A stretch of 64,000 nucleotides of DNA, from NCBI GenBank assembly GCA_035771165.1, contig JAWNZC010000218.1:372001-436000 (forward strand). Reading direction: 5' to 3'. The stretch comes from Paragorgia papillata (Eukaryota; Cnidaria; Anthozoa; Scleralcyonacea; Coralliidae). The notes beneath the pieces are model-generated. The model did not search any database. It saw only the letters and a program-made list of their open reading frames with translations, and was not told the origin of the DNA. Of the stretch, positions 27,948 to 40,806 are shown one piece after another (the first letter of the stretch is position 1; every line of letters starts with the position of its first letter). The position numbers and the translations under genes were made by a program.

Positions 27948-30900
27948 ATGAACAAATTCGGCACACAGTGTTGTGCTTTTGGTTGCAAAAAGCGAAAAAG
28001 AAAGGAAGAAAACGAGAATGGACTCCGTAGTGACAGCGAGGGCAGCGAGGACAAACAATCGCATAGAAAACGGCAGTTTCCGAGGACTTTTCATTCGTAA
28101 GTTTATACGCTATTATTCGGTAGATTTGCACCAAACGCACCTGTTTATTTCACTATCTTTGTGTATATGTAGTATAATAGAAAAGCAAGACATTATTAAA
28201 TTAATAAAACTCTAGGGCCTTCGTTCGGCTAAAAGGGCTTTCAACGACAAGTGTGCAGTGTACTCTAGTATCCATTTAATAGTCCTCTATAAGTATATCA
28301 TAATTTTAAATGAAAACTCACCAGCCTGTCTAGAACCGACCAAGTATTGAGGTGCAGTTCTAGAGTTTTGTTTATAGTTATAAAGGTATACCGAAAATCC
28401 CTGCCATAGGCAAGGATTAAAGCAGCTTTACCTGTAAATGAAAACAGCCAGCTTTAAGTTGTCTTTTTTATTTTATTTTTATATGACTTACAATGGCTAC
28501 ATGTATTTACTAACTAAATTTCGTTAAAATAAATATTTGAAAAACCTACCTTTTTTAGTTTATATTTCTTTGTTTTTGTTGGGTTTTTTCAAAGAGGTTG
28601 TCTGCTGCCCATGCAGGTTTTTTTATTTAAGGGAATTTTATTCAGGTTCCCTTTTTAAAAGCATTATACCACTGCATATATAAAACTCAGGGCCCTATAT
28701 ACTAGACATTAAACCTAACCCTCTAGTATAGACATTTCTAACTCAGCTCATGCACTGTGTACTAAAGAGCCAATGGTTCTTCTTTTTAACTTCTTGCTGC
28801 CATCCCTGTTTTTATGTTACTTTCCTCGAGCAGTTTTCCATCTGCTCCAGAGAAGAAGAAATGGTTGGTGAGCATGCATCGAAAAGACTGGACCCCAAGC
28901 AAGCATTCAAAAATTTGCTCGGATCACTTCAAAGAATCCTTTATCCAGAGGATCGGACAAAGAGTTAAGTTGATGGATGATGCCATTCCCACAAGATTTA
29001 AAAAGTTTCCTAAACATCTAAAAAAGGTAACTAATTATTTCACAGAATTTTGCAATAATTCCACAGAAGACATACTCCATGTGAATGGGCTCCATAGCTT
29101 TTGATAAATGGGATGTTTACCTGAATTAAAAATTTGTTTATTATTATTTAATATTATTATTTTTATTATTATTATTAATTTTACCAAATAGTTTTACCAA
29201 ATAATTTTAATACATATCATAATTAAAGCATGTTGAGCTCATTTTGGAGAAAACCTAAAAAAATCTGTGAAACATGCATAAGTTTAATAATCTGATGTTC
29301 CTTGTAACATCTGATTGGGTGAACTGTACAGTTAATATACATGTATGCATAGATGTAATCTGCATCAGGCCTGTTGACAGCCTCAAAATGGGTCCCAGGG
29401 CGCAAATTGAATTTTTGGAGCCCCCTCTCAAGTAGGGGCTCAGGGTAAACTGCCCCAATTGTGCCCTTCCCTCTTCTTTGCAAATAAAAAACAACAGCTT
29501 TTATAAATACATAATAGTTAATACAGAGTTAGCAATTTGAATTTGGTATTCATTTATAACAAGTGGCATACAGTGTATGTCTGAGATTTTCAGAATTTGC
29601 AAAAGTGGGTTCTCACACCTTCAGCACTCGAATATCTTCAAAAATTCAACACTGACTGGTGTACCCAAATTATCTCTGAATATGGCACTGGATACTGGAT
29701 AAACAAGTACAACAGCAGTGGAGAGTGCTTGATGTTTATTTTCGTAGGTAACAAAAGAACGAAAACCACCAACAAGTAGATGTTGTCCTGTGGAGGGCCC
29801 TAGCATAAATGCCAGAGAGAAAGTACATGCAACTGAAGAAGAAGGCCCAGCTGCAAAAAGAATTTGTTTAGAAGAGGCTGATACAAACCATATCCAAAGT
29901 GAAGATTCACCGACTAAACTGAAGAATGAACTAAATAAAAGCCATCAGACCATTTGTTCTCTGAAAAAGAAGTTGAAAGTTTCTCAGCAGAGATCACGGC
30001 GACTGAAGAGAAAGGTGACATCACTGAAAACTGTTATCAAACAGTTAAGAGATAAGCGGCTGATTTCCTCAAGCTGTGAAGAGATGGTACAGCGATCATT
30101 CTCTGGAGTTCCACTGGCACTGCTCAAAAGGATGACATCAGGGAAAAAGTCAGGGCAGGGCTGTAAGTATTCACCCGAATTAAAATCATTTGCCTTGACT
30201 TTGCAATTTTACTCTTCAAAAGCATATGAATTTGTGCGTAAAACATTTAATCTTGCACTTCCACATCAAGCACATATTCGCAAATGGTATGGCAAAGTTC
30301 CTGCAGAACCAGGATTTACAGAGCCAGCATTTACATCACTTGCAGCCATGGTGGAAGGAGCTAAGAAAAAGGGAAATACAGTACCATGCTCTCTTATGCT
30401 TGATGAAATGGCTATCCGAAAGCATATTTCTTGGGATGGCAAGAAGATGCGTGGTTATGTTGACCTGGGCAACAATGTTGAAGAAGATGATTCTACTCCA
30501 GTTGCAGCAGATGCTCTTGTGTTGATGGTTGTCAGCATTAATAACTCCTGGAAGGTTCCTTGTGCTTACGTTTTTGTTGATGGTCTGAGTGGTGAAGAGC
30601 GGGCAAATATTATTGTTTGCATCAAGAAGCTGTATGATGTTGGTGTTGATGTTGTTTCACTGACATGTGATGGTCCATCCTGTCACTTTAAGATGATGAA
30701 AGTGCTTGGTGCATCCCTGGAACCTGCAAGTCTTCAAGCATACTTTGTCCATCCACTCAACCCAATCAAGAAAGTCTACATTCTTTTGGATGTCTGTCAT
30801 ATGTTGAAGCTCGTGAGAAACACTCTGGGCACAGGAGGCGTTCTGATAGATCCTGATGGCAATGAAGTATGTTGGAAATATCTGACTGCACTTCAAAAGC

Positions 30901-32191
30901 TACAAGATGAGGAAGGATTGAGACTTGGAAACAAGCTGAAGCTAGCACATATCCGATGGCAGCAGCAAAAGATGAAAGTAAACCTTGCTGCTCAATCATT
31001 CAGTTCAAGTGTTGCAGATGCAATAGAATATTGCTGCAATGTTCTCAAGTTAGCACAGTTCCAAGGCTGCGAGACAACAGTCGAGTTCATCCGTATATTT
31101 GATCGTCTTTTTGACATACTCAATTCCCGTAATCCATGTGCCAAAGGATATAAGTCTGCACTTCGTGTTGAAAACAAAACAGATTGGAATCCATTTCTTG
31201 ATGAGGCATATAGCTATATCTTGGGTTTAAAGGATCCATCTGGAACACCAATGTATTCCATGCATCGAAAAACTGGCTTTGTTGGTTTTCTTGTTGCTAT
31301 CAAAAGCATCAAAGGTATTTTTCATGATTTGGTGGAACAACCACAAGCACCTTTGAAATACTTGTTAACATACAAGTTTAGCCAGGATCATTTGGAGCTT
31401 TTCTTTGGTGCAATAAGATCTGCAGGAGGCTTCAATAACATCCCAACAGCGCAGCAGTTTACCGCAGCCTACAAACGTCTGTTGATGAGAAGTGCCAACA
31501 AAGCAGGCAAAGGCAATTGTCAGAGTAGAGATCCAACAGAGATTCTCCATGTGATAGGTGATACCTGCAATTTAAATGATCAAAATGTCACAATTACAGA
31601 TGCTGCACTAATTCGAAAGTACGACCTAGTAGAAAGAAGTCCAATCCAGCTTGACCATGATTACTGTGATGCTCCAAATGTTACCACCTTATCTGAGTAC
31701 AAGGAAGCAGCTGTCTCTTATATTGCAGGCTATGTTGCAAAAATGGCAGACAAGCAAATTTTATGTGTTTCCTGTTGCATAGCTCTTGGCTCCAGAAAGA
31801 ACATTGCACAGTCAGTTTTTCTTCAGTTTAAAGATCGGGGAAATCTATTCAAGCCAACACCAAGTATAATTAAAATTTGTCAAGAAACAGAAAAGTGTTT
31901 CCAGCGAATGCTGACCAAGACTGGTGGCAAACTCCCTCATTGCAAAGATGTTCCTGATGCCATTGCCACATCTGTTCTTAGTGGAATAAATCTGTTGTTT
32001 TTAGGGAGCTTGACGACCATATGGTGCATACTTCCGTCAATGACAATCATGTTTTTGGACTTATAAAGACCCTTGCCAAATGCTATTGCAAGGTAAGATT
32101 TTACCACCTTGGTAAAGATGCAACTGACAAGATTTCAAGCTTAAAAGTCCGCAAGAAGTTGAACAAGTTGGTCCTTTTCAAGCATCAATAA
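27948..32191 (+). CDS. THAP-domain P-element transposase
   Basis: Exon 1 (27948-28096) and exon 2 (28834-29026) join at GTAAGT/CTCGAGCAG to form a C2CH THAP zinc finger: CCAFGC, FHSFP across the splice, ICSDHF and the AIPTRF box. The large exon starts at about 29796, where a phase-0 acceptor exists, and runs past 32,000. It encodes a coiled coil, then the RNase H-like core with acidic residues in LMLDEMAIRK and LTCDGPSCHF, and the conserved block YKFSQDHLELFFGAIRSAGG. Near 31,985-32,005 the frame changes; the conserved C-terminus (LDDHMVHTSVND...) continues in another frame to the TAA at 32189-32191. This is a small indel or an unseen intron. The family is that of THAP9 and Drosophila P. Apart from that point the gene looks intact. 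Confidence 0.85.
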
Positions 32192-32998
32192 AGAACGCCA
32201 AACGAAACAAAGACCGATCCAGCTGCCTCAACACTCCTACTTCAAGCCAAAATCCCAAACCGTTCTTTTAAGAACAACCAAAAATTACAAAAGTGTAATA
32301 ACAAACGAATACTCGAAATCCTTTTGTTCAAAGTAATAACTTTTTCTTTTGTGAGTCATGACGAATAACATGAAATTAAACAGTTTAATTCATTTTGATG
32401 AAGGGCTCTTAAGAGTTTATCATGCAAAATACTAACTTAATACGACTAGAAACAGTTAATTAATCGGGGGAAAACCTTTCGGCCTTCCATGTATGTAAAA
32501 CACATAATGCATAATATATAACACGAAGCAAATTAACAGTAATAAAACTTACCGAAATGTTTTTGTTATCCACCTCTTTTAAGTTTGAATTGATATATTC
32601 GACGGTTATTTTCCAAGTTTCACTTTGATTAAATAAATATCAATCGAACGACGTTTGTAGAGGGCTGTAGACAGAGTTAAGATACCAAAATTGTCATCAA
32701 TTATTGTTTAAAAGCTAGGTCTCCAAGCACTGACCTCCATATAAACTCAGATCCATTTCTCACAATATTTTTAAGCCGCAAAAATGTTTTCTCATCCTCT
32801 TTGAGTCAAGATAGGAAAAATTTGTAGGGAGTAAAATGACTTTATCTAACAAAAAACTCCATTCAATAACCGAAAACCCTATGCGGACCCTATACACAGC
32901 TCGAAGAGTTGGTCCCTTAGCGAAGCGGCCGCAATCTACTTCAGACTTCATTCTCCAAACACTAGATGCTCGATCCAGTCCTTTTATAGAGATCAGTG
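32192..32998. other. P-element 3' non-coding region
   Basis: AT-rich sequence between the transposase stop and the right terminus. No coding frame is convincing. The last ~45 bases are the right terminal inverted repeat. Confidence 0.5.
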
Positions 32999-33006
32999 GT
33001 GCCGAC

Positions 33007-33442
33007 CGAAAAAAAGTCGCTTACGCTTTAGATGCGCGATATAAAATCGTCAATTATATCCCGACAATTTTTGCACTTTACACCAGCTAATGTGTCCCTA
33101 CGTCATGGTAGAAAAATCAGAAATGCATCACTACGTCACGGTAGATTTCAATTTGCACTACTCCCGTCACGGTAGAAAAATCTACTGTTACGTAGCAAAA
33201 AGCATTGTTTGAACGTACAACGTCACAGTAGATCTGCAGCCAACTGATGCATTTTCATAGTCTCAGCCTCAGGTCTTTGGCAATCACCACGTATGGCGGA
33301 ACGTGTGCGCAAATACGATCTTGGTTCATCCCCGAGCCCGGGCGTAGGGCCGAAGGCCCGGAGCCCGGTGAGGGTGCTAATCTCGACATGCGTGTAGTCC
33401 ACTTTACACGCGTGGAGAAAAAGCGAGGGAGACGAAATCTGG

Positions 33443-33473
<31 letters not shown>

Positions 33474-34460
33474 GTATGGCACGGTGTCACGCGTAAGAAT
33501 AGTTGGACACTGGTGACTAGCGACGAAGAAAACTATAAACTCTCATTGAAACAAATAGTGTTTTGCTTTCGTTTATTTAAACGAAACGAAATGAAATGGA
33601 GCACGAAGGAAAGGATACAAACAACCCGTTTAATATATCTTGAAGAGAAACCAGAGAACTTGAAGAAACCAAACGCCGTATGGTAAACAAAAACTCGATC
33701 TGCAGTGTATGTAGCCCTGGTTTGAAGACACTCCGTGAGTCCATGGTCAAATTAATCGTCTTAAAGTGGTTAACGGTAGGATTCTTGTTGTTTTCAAGTT
33801 TTCGCTTAACCTAAACAATATTCAGCTTCACGTTTTCGTGCTTTCCCTTTGCTCATCCAAACCATAAGTCAGCTTAACTAAAGCTAACTTAAAACACTAC
33901 CTTTAAGGCTTATATTAACCGTGGTGGCCGTGCATGCACTTTTTATTATTAAAAATACTCATGGGCTTTGTTGGTTTTCTTGGCTGTGTTTCGACTGAAA
34001 CGTCTTTTGAATTCTTCTTTCTGGAATCCGATTCTACTGAATTGTTTTTATCTCAGACTCTATTATAAATGTAATTTCTGAGCTGTTAATTACTTTTAAT
34101 ACTGCCTTTGCAAAATGTACATGCATAGAGAAGCCATTTAAAGGCTTGCTAAAATTAATCCCTTTTGAAACCTCCTAAAAACAATATATTTTTTACAACC
34201 AGAATTTAATAATGAAATCTAAATTTTGCTTTGATATGTTCAACTTTCATTAAATTATTTAAATCAGTTTTCTCATCCTATCGACCAATCCATAAATCGT
34301 ATAATTTAATATCCCAAGGATTTAACATCATTTGTTTTTATATCTGTTTGTTTTTGTATTGGCTGTATATTAGGAGTGCTTATTTTAATCAGGGGGTGGG
34401 TGGGTGTTTTAAAAAAGAATGTAAAAGCGGGCGAGGGGTTGTTGCGTTCATGTATTTCTA
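33007..34460. other. Non-coding region with short tandem motifs
   Basis: Several spaced copies of a CTACGTCACGGTAGAAAAAT motif lie at about 33095-33235. A GC-rich palindromic patch (GGGCCGAAGGCCC) lies near 33347, a (TA)n run at 33451-33472, and a palindrome TTTCGTTTATTTAAACGAAA near 33568. No gene is recognised. Confidence 0.5.
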
Positions 34461-35462
34461 GTTACTTCTGGAAAACAAGTCCGTGTCCGTCGACATCGAT
34501 GCAATATTGAGAGGATGTGAAATGAAAGCTACGGCTGCCATTTCATAAGCGAAGTCTTGGAATCCTTTTGCCAAAGGCGTACATGCAAGGGATCTATCTG
34601 CGGAACTGCTAGTACCAAAAACACAAATGGCAATTCGGAGAGCTACGAGCGCTGAAGTAAGTACTGAATACGTGAAAAACTAAAGCTAATAATAATACTC
34701 ATTAATAATTCATAAGTTTCCGTTCAGTTCTTTCCTTCGTTATATTTTATAAAAATATAAAATGTAAAGATGATTAAAATCATGTGTATCTTTAAGATTT
34801 TCATCGCATGCATGCCGATCATAAATACTTTAGCACAATATCAAATTATCAATATGTGTTATTGTGTTGTATCAGACATACAGTACAAGCTCTGGCCTTT
34901 GCCTTTGGCTCAACCTTGGTTAATGTCTAATAAAACACTGAAACCCCAATTGCAAATTTATACTAAATAATACATGGTGATTTATTGATTATTTTGTTCT
35001 GAGGCAACATCTGAACATCAATATTAATAAGAGTAATAATAAATATGAAAGGAAATTAACAGTAATAACAATAATTAAGATAATAACCAAAAAATAATAA
35101 AAACAACAACAACAACTACTGTATAATTACTATTACTATTATTACTGTTACTGACTGTTGCTGTTGTTGTTGTTGTTATTATTGTTATTGTTATTGTTAT
35201 TGTTATTGTTATTGTTATTGTTATTGTTATTGTGGGTTGGTATATGTATAACCCAGTCCTCAATTTTTTATTAGGGTTAAGGCTGAACCTCTATTATAGT
35301 ATAAGGTCTTGGGTTAGGTGGACCCGAAACATCATTGGTTAGTGTAGAATACTATAATTTAACTGAATCATTCTACCAATGTAATTCCACATTTATTCTT
35401 CAGGACTTATATATACAAAAACATAATTGTGGCTTTTTAATTATTATTTTTTTCAATTTCAG
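34461..35462 (+). other. Possible upstream exon and microsatellite before the OTU exon
   Basis: Ending at a good donor (GAA|GTAAGT, last exon base 34656) is a short frame reading WQFGELRALK. Its phase fits the OTU exon at 35463, but it is closed by a TAG 17 codons upstream. It can only be an exon if an acceptor such as CTGCTAG is used. The remainder holds (TTATTG)n at 35170-35235 next to (AAC)n and (TTG)n runs that pair with each other. The ORF over these on the minus strand is repeat-derived. Confidence 0.35.
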
Positions 35463-38400
35463 GACGCGAGGGGATGGAAACTGCCTCTATAGGGCTTGCT
35501 CAAGGTTGCTTTGTGGAAAAGAAGACCTTTGGTCAGTATTGCGTGATCTAAGCAGCATTGAATTGTTCAACAATCAGGACTTTTATGCATTCCATCCGTA
35601 TATCATAGAAAAGTCCCATTACTTCCACAATGATAATACTGCTTTTTCTGCTGCTGTGTCTGATGCTGCATTGGCCGATGGCTATGACCGAAACAATCCC
35701 TCCAGTAGGACGGTAGTAGTTAAACGAGAGGCAATCAGAAATGCTACAAGTGGAACTTATGCCTCCCTTATGTGTATGTTGGGCCTGTCTTCTGTTATTG
35801 GGATGAGTATCACATCAGTTTACCCAGAAATAATAGGCAAGGAAACCAAGTATTCACAAATGCAAAATGGAACAATTCATCCAAGAACATCACATGGATT
35901 GTTTAAAGTAAGCTTGTTCAGGAAGTAAAACTGGTTATTTTGTGGTCAAGAGATGGCATTAATCTTCTTCCTGGTATTGAGACTACATTCCAACCAAACC
36001 ATTTTGTCCCACTGATTGAGTCTAAAACTAAAGGCAAAATTCATCATGGTGGATTATCTCGAGTGTGCAAGTCAAAAGCAGCCAAAGTCCAACAGCTAAC
36101 CATAACAAAGCTATTTCAAGAAGTGAAGGATGACAAAAACACTTGTGAAGGCAAGTATTTTACTTTACATATGTAAAAGACTTCAATTTAATGTTGCAAA
36201 ATATTGTGCACTTTTGCACTCAGGATTAGGCTTGAACTTGTAACCAGTAACCCCTTGAATGCTAGCCAGAAGACACAAATACTAAGCTATGTATATATAC
36301 TTATAATTAATTTCCAGTGAAAAGTTTTTGAAATCTGAGAAAATCGCAGCATGACATTATTTAAGTTAGATGGTCTGCAATGTTTCAAGGTTCTAATCTA
36401 TTATTGATTGCCTCTATTAGACTATTATTCTTTCCATTCAATTGGAATATGAGGGGTCAGACATTTAAAATTTTTTTCATACATGCTAAATGGATGTCCC
36501 TTTGGCTAGTATGTAAAAGCCTTTGCCCTTTCATCCCAGGTAAAAGTCCCATGTTGAACTTGGAGTTCTTTGAGTATTAGATTGGCTTGACAGCAGACAC
36601 TGACTGTGAAATCTTTGCTTTTTATTTTTGCAGACAGCTGTAATTTACAAAGTAAAGATGTATCTGAACAAATTCCAGAGTTCAGGGAAATAAAGGAAAC
36701 TGGAAATATATTGCAAAGTAAGGTGTTGTTTAATATTTTATGTATAGTACTGTACATGTCACCTTGTATTTTAGAAATTTTGAAAAGTTGTTTACATATC
36801 TGAAAATTTCTTTCTTTTAATTTGTGCATAACAGGGAACAGCAGTGCCCCAAGTATATCTCAACATGTTCCAACACAAAAAGAGACAATTCATGAAGACA
36901 TGTTGGAACGTACATGTAGGTTACACAGACATATGTTACAGTACAGTATTTTGTTTTTTAATGTGTAATATTATAGTATTCTGGTTATTAATTGTCTGCT
37001 CTAAACGGAAGTCAAAATTTGCAAATCACTGAGTAAGGTTTCATAGAATACATCGGGACTTTTTATAGGGTTGTCACAACAAAACGTGGACCAGAAGAAG
37101 ACAGCCATGGCGCACCAAAGAGGTTAAAATCTGAGGTTTCTGATGTTGTTCCGTTGGATATTGGCCGATTTGTATGCATGCCACGTGAACCAGATGACGA
37201 TACCAAGTTTGATGTGATCAACAATCACTGGAAGCCTCGTCCATCATACAATTTTCCTTTTCGCGAGTTTGGATCCAGGCTAATCCGCCGAAGATTTTGT
37301 GCCAAATGGCTTCAGCGCTGGCCTTGGTTATGCTATTCAAAATTATATGACAGTGCTTTTTGCCTTTCGTGTGTGCTTTTTGGTAATCAGACAGGCCACA
37401 ATGGTTCGAAGCTGAGTAAATTGTTTAAGGAGCCTATGTTGAACTGGCAAAGTGCGGCAACTCGACTGGTGGATCACGAAACTAATTCAGTTGTGCATAG
37501 AGATTCCATGCTTAAGTTAACAAGCTTTAAAAGCGTGATGTTGATAAAAGCTAAGGGTATTGATGAGCAGGCTGGTAACCTAAGAAGCGAACGGATTCAG
37601 TATAATAAAGGTATAGTTAGTTCTATTATTGATACAATCATCTTGGCAGGCAGGCAGAATCTTCCTTTAAGGGGACATCGTGATGACTCGCAGCATTACT
37701 TGTCACCAAATCCTGGCAATTTCCAAGCCCTTCTGAATTACAGAATTCAAGGAGGTGACACAAAACTCGGAAATCACTTCGACAACGCTCCAAAGAATGC
37801 TACATATCGGTCGAAGACAATCCAGAATAAAATTATTAAGATTTGTGGTAAGCAAATCCAAAGGAAGATAATTTCGGAAATCAACAACAACGACAGTCCT
37901 TTCTATTCAGTGCTAGCAGATGAAGCAACTGACTGTGGTAATAAGGAGCAAATCTCCATCGTCGTACGGTATCTAGACTCGAAGAATGAAATCAACGAAC
38001 GGTTCATCAAGTTCGTCAATTGTGACACAGGCATGACGGGTCTCGCATTGGCGAAGAATGTAGAAGATGCATTGGACGAAGTTGGTCTTCCTCTAGCAAA
38101 TTGCCGAGGCCAAGGATACGATGGAGCCGCTGCGATGTCGAGTATGAGAAAGGGTGTTTCTGGCCGCATATTAAGTAAAAATCCAAAAGCGCTGTATATG
38201 TGCATTGTGCCAGTCATCGGTTAAATCTCTGTGTTGCCAAAGCATGCAATGTAATGTCAGTTCGTCATATGGTGGACCATGCGAAGTCAATCGCCTCGTT
38301 TTTTTAGCTATTCTGCAAAGCGCACCCAGTTTTTGAGTGAAAAGTTGTCCGCGTATGGCTTGAGAAGTCAGAAACTAGCAGCTCCATGCAATGACTCGCT

Positions 38401-40618
38401 GGATTCAGCGAATAACGTCTTTGGATGGATTTGTAGACGCACACGAAGCAATAGGGGAGTTCAAGGTTTATTTCGCCTTATTGCAGGGGATGCAAAACCA
38501 TTGGGGCGAGCGCGCGGCCATGCCTATTTATCCTTGTTAAAATCATGGCGAAACTTGCGAAGCAAGAAGGATATCGCTTCGATTTTTGTCGAATTCGTCT
38601 TTAATCGTTGTTTGGATCACTTTCCTGTGAGCTGGTATGTCCGTTCTTTGATTTTAGTTCTGATAACCAACGCGTAGAAACGCTATAATACGAAAGTTTC
38701 CTCAAGTGAGGGGTCGCTGCGCCATTGTGGAGACACGGGACGCGGCTGTTTGTCGATTTTAGCAGAGACAAAACGCCTTGCTGGCTTGCTGTATAGTGGG
38801 ATACTGCGATAACAACAAACGCAGTCCAGAATGTTGGGTGAAGAGGTATTATCTTAAAATTTTGGTTCTTAATAAGCGGTCAAATCACCAGATTTCGGCA
38901 GAAACTTGGCGTAAGCAAACATTTGTCTAGAATATCCGTATTTTCCGCTTGTTTATCAGCCTTCGATGCCAATGGTGTCAAATTTCCCAAATAAAATTGC
39001 TTCGTTCTTCAAAATAATTACACGTTTAATTCGACAAAAATACAATCAATATGTACGATTCTATCTTTATACTTAATAGTTAGATCTAGATTTAAACTGC
39101 ATTTAACTATATTTTGCCCTGTATATGCCAGTTAATAACGTGTACATATTAGAAGTAAACACGCGTAATCCGAAACGTATCCCTTTCCTGCGAGGAGATA
39201 TACATAATACACTTCGTTTGATAACGAGAAAGGGGATATTTCAGACTTCAGATGAACCTCTGGTTACTTACGTTACTATACGCTTCAAGTTCGAGTGATT
39301 TACAAGAGAGTTGGAGCTAAAGTTTTACATTGCGTTGCTGAAATCGTCACTCGGTCGTGCCCGTCATAACAGCGCAGCCACCCCTCAGTTGAGGAAACTT
39401 TCGTATTATAGCGTTTCTACGCGTTGGTTATCAGCGATAATGGTCTAAAATCAAAGAACGAACATGCTAGCCCACAGAAAAGCGATTCAAACGACGATTA
39501 AAGACGAATTCGACAAAAACCGAAGCGATATCCTTCTTGCTTCGCAAGTTTCGCCATGATTTTAACAAGGATAAATAGGCATGGCCGCGCGCTCGCCCCA
39601 ATGGTTTTGCACCCCCTGCAATATGGCGAAATAAACCCTGAACTCCCCTATTGTCGAAGCCCTTGAAGAAATGAAATTTGATGTCGACAAGAAATGGAAT
39701 TCAAGTACAAGCGGTGATGCCACTTCCCTTCTACACACTTGCACCTCATTTGAGTTCATAGTAGCTCTGATGATAACAACACATGTTCTTGATTATACCA
39801 TGCCCTTGACCCGCCGTCTTCAGCAAAAGAAGATCGACATTGTGAAATCTGTCCAGTGTATAAATTTGATGAAGGAAACCATTAATCAGCTCCGCGCTAA
39901 TGTGGAAGAAATTCACGACAAATTCTACCAGCAAGCAGTTGAAATGGCAAGGAAGGTCAAAGTTGATGAAAGTGTTCCTCGTGCATGCAAGGTGCAAACG
40001 TTCCGTGAAAATTATCCGGCCGAAACTCCGCGAGATTATTATAGAGTTAAATTGACCATCCCGCTTCTGGATCATCTGAAAGAAGGAATCGAGGACAGAT
40101 TTCCGCCAGAGATGTGCAACCTCTACAATGGCTTCTACGCTGTCCCAAGCATTCTTCTCAGTTGCGAAGGTGTATGCTGGAAGACAGAATTCTTGAAATT
40201 CCTGTCCGCCTACAAAGAAGACATGCCTAGTTACCGGGAAGTCACTTCTGAACTGGATATGTGGGAAACCTATTGGAAGAAAGAGATTGTCAAAGTTGTG
40301 TATGACTCAGTAGCTGACACAATCAAGAATATACATGAAATCGCCTTTCCAAATATTTACGTGGCTTTGGAAATCCTTGCAGTAATACCTGTCACCAGCT
40401 GTGAATGCGAGAGGTCCATTTCTGCTCTTCGGCGTATAAAAACGTGGTTGAGAAGTACGATGGAGGAGGAAAGGCTAAACGGACTGGCGATGATGCACAT
40501 TAACAATGACATCAAAATTGACGTGAACGAAGTCGTTGATACATTCGCTCGAAAGAATGCCACCCGGATGCAACTCATTGATATATTTGACAACATTGAA
40601 AGAAGAAAACCGGGTTAG
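35463..40618 (+). pseudogene. OTU (vertnin-like) domain joined to a hAT transposase, broken
   Basis: Exons are 35463-36150 (GC donor), 36634-36717, 36835-36919 and 37069 onward; reading phases match at each junction. Exon 1 encodes an OTU-like domain with Cys in TRGDGNCLYRACS and His in PNHFVPLIE, closest to vertnin-type OTU domains. The last exon is a hAT transposase of the ZMYM1/TTF type: zinc-finger-like FCAKWLQRWPW...FCLSC, a DUF4371-type core (SVLADEATDCGNKEQIS), and the C-terminal dimerisation motif TSCECERSISALRRIKTWLR. Breaks are a 2-nt shift near 35,906, a 1-nt shift near 38,190, a T-run indel near 38,300, another shift near 38,385, and the insertion at 38453-39649. The OTU-hAT fusion is inferred from splice phases; two adjacent transposons remain possible. 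No start codon or element termini were found. Confidence 0.65.
38453..39649. mobile_element. 1.2-kb element with ~0.3-kb terminal inverted repeats
   Basis: The left end AGGGGAGTTCAAGGTTTATT (38453 onward) and the right end (to 39649) are reverse complements over about 280-300 bp with few mismatches. The interior of about 0.6 kb has no coding sequence. It splits the hAT reading frame: removing it with one copy of AT (38451-38452 and 39650-39651) rejoins the codons on both sides in frame (...DAHEA, then VEALEEM). Long inverted ends suggest a foldback- or MULE-like non-autonomous element. The 2-bp duplication is my inference from the frame. Confidence 0.85.
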
Positions 40619-40806
40619 GATAAAACGCGGATCCGGATTGGCGGAATGGCGGATTGGGGGATAAAACGCGGATTAGGGGATAAAACGCGGATTAGGGGAT
40701 AAAACGCGGATTGGGAGATAAAACGCGGATTAGGGGATAAAACGCGGATTGGGGGATAAAACGCGGATTGGGGGGATAAAACGCGGATTGGGGGATAAAA
40801 CGCGAA
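40619..40806 (+). repeat. 19-bp minisatellite GGGGATAAAACGCGGATTA
   Basis: About nine to ten copies of the unit, immediately after the hAT stop codon. The following sequence carries two copies of a CGAAAGTAGCGACCCCC motif (near 40803 and 40877). It may be subterminal sequence of the hAT element. Confidence 0.9.

Larger units (their letters stand above)
27810..32998 (+). mobile_element. P element with exact 8-bp target duplication
   Basis: The left end begins CACTGATCTC at 27810 and the right end finishes GAGATCAGTG at 32998. Similarity between the inverted ends extends about 40 bp with gaps (GACTGGAT.GAGCA). GTGCCGAC occurs directly outside both ends, at 27802-27809 and 32999-33006. Eight-base duplications are typical of P elements, and the Drosophila P target consensus GTCCGGAC matches this site at 6 of 8 positions. 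The 5189-bp element contains one THAP-type transposase gene in the same orientation. Confidence 0.93.

Noticed and set aside
29597..29779. Possible extra exon of the P transposase (60 residues, MQKWVLTPSALEYL)
   Set aside because: It is in a different frame from the main exon, ends in TAG, and no donor with matching phase was found. I leave it as intron.
35075..35263. ORF rich in TITITIT
   Set aside because: It is translated from the (TTATTG)n microsatellite.
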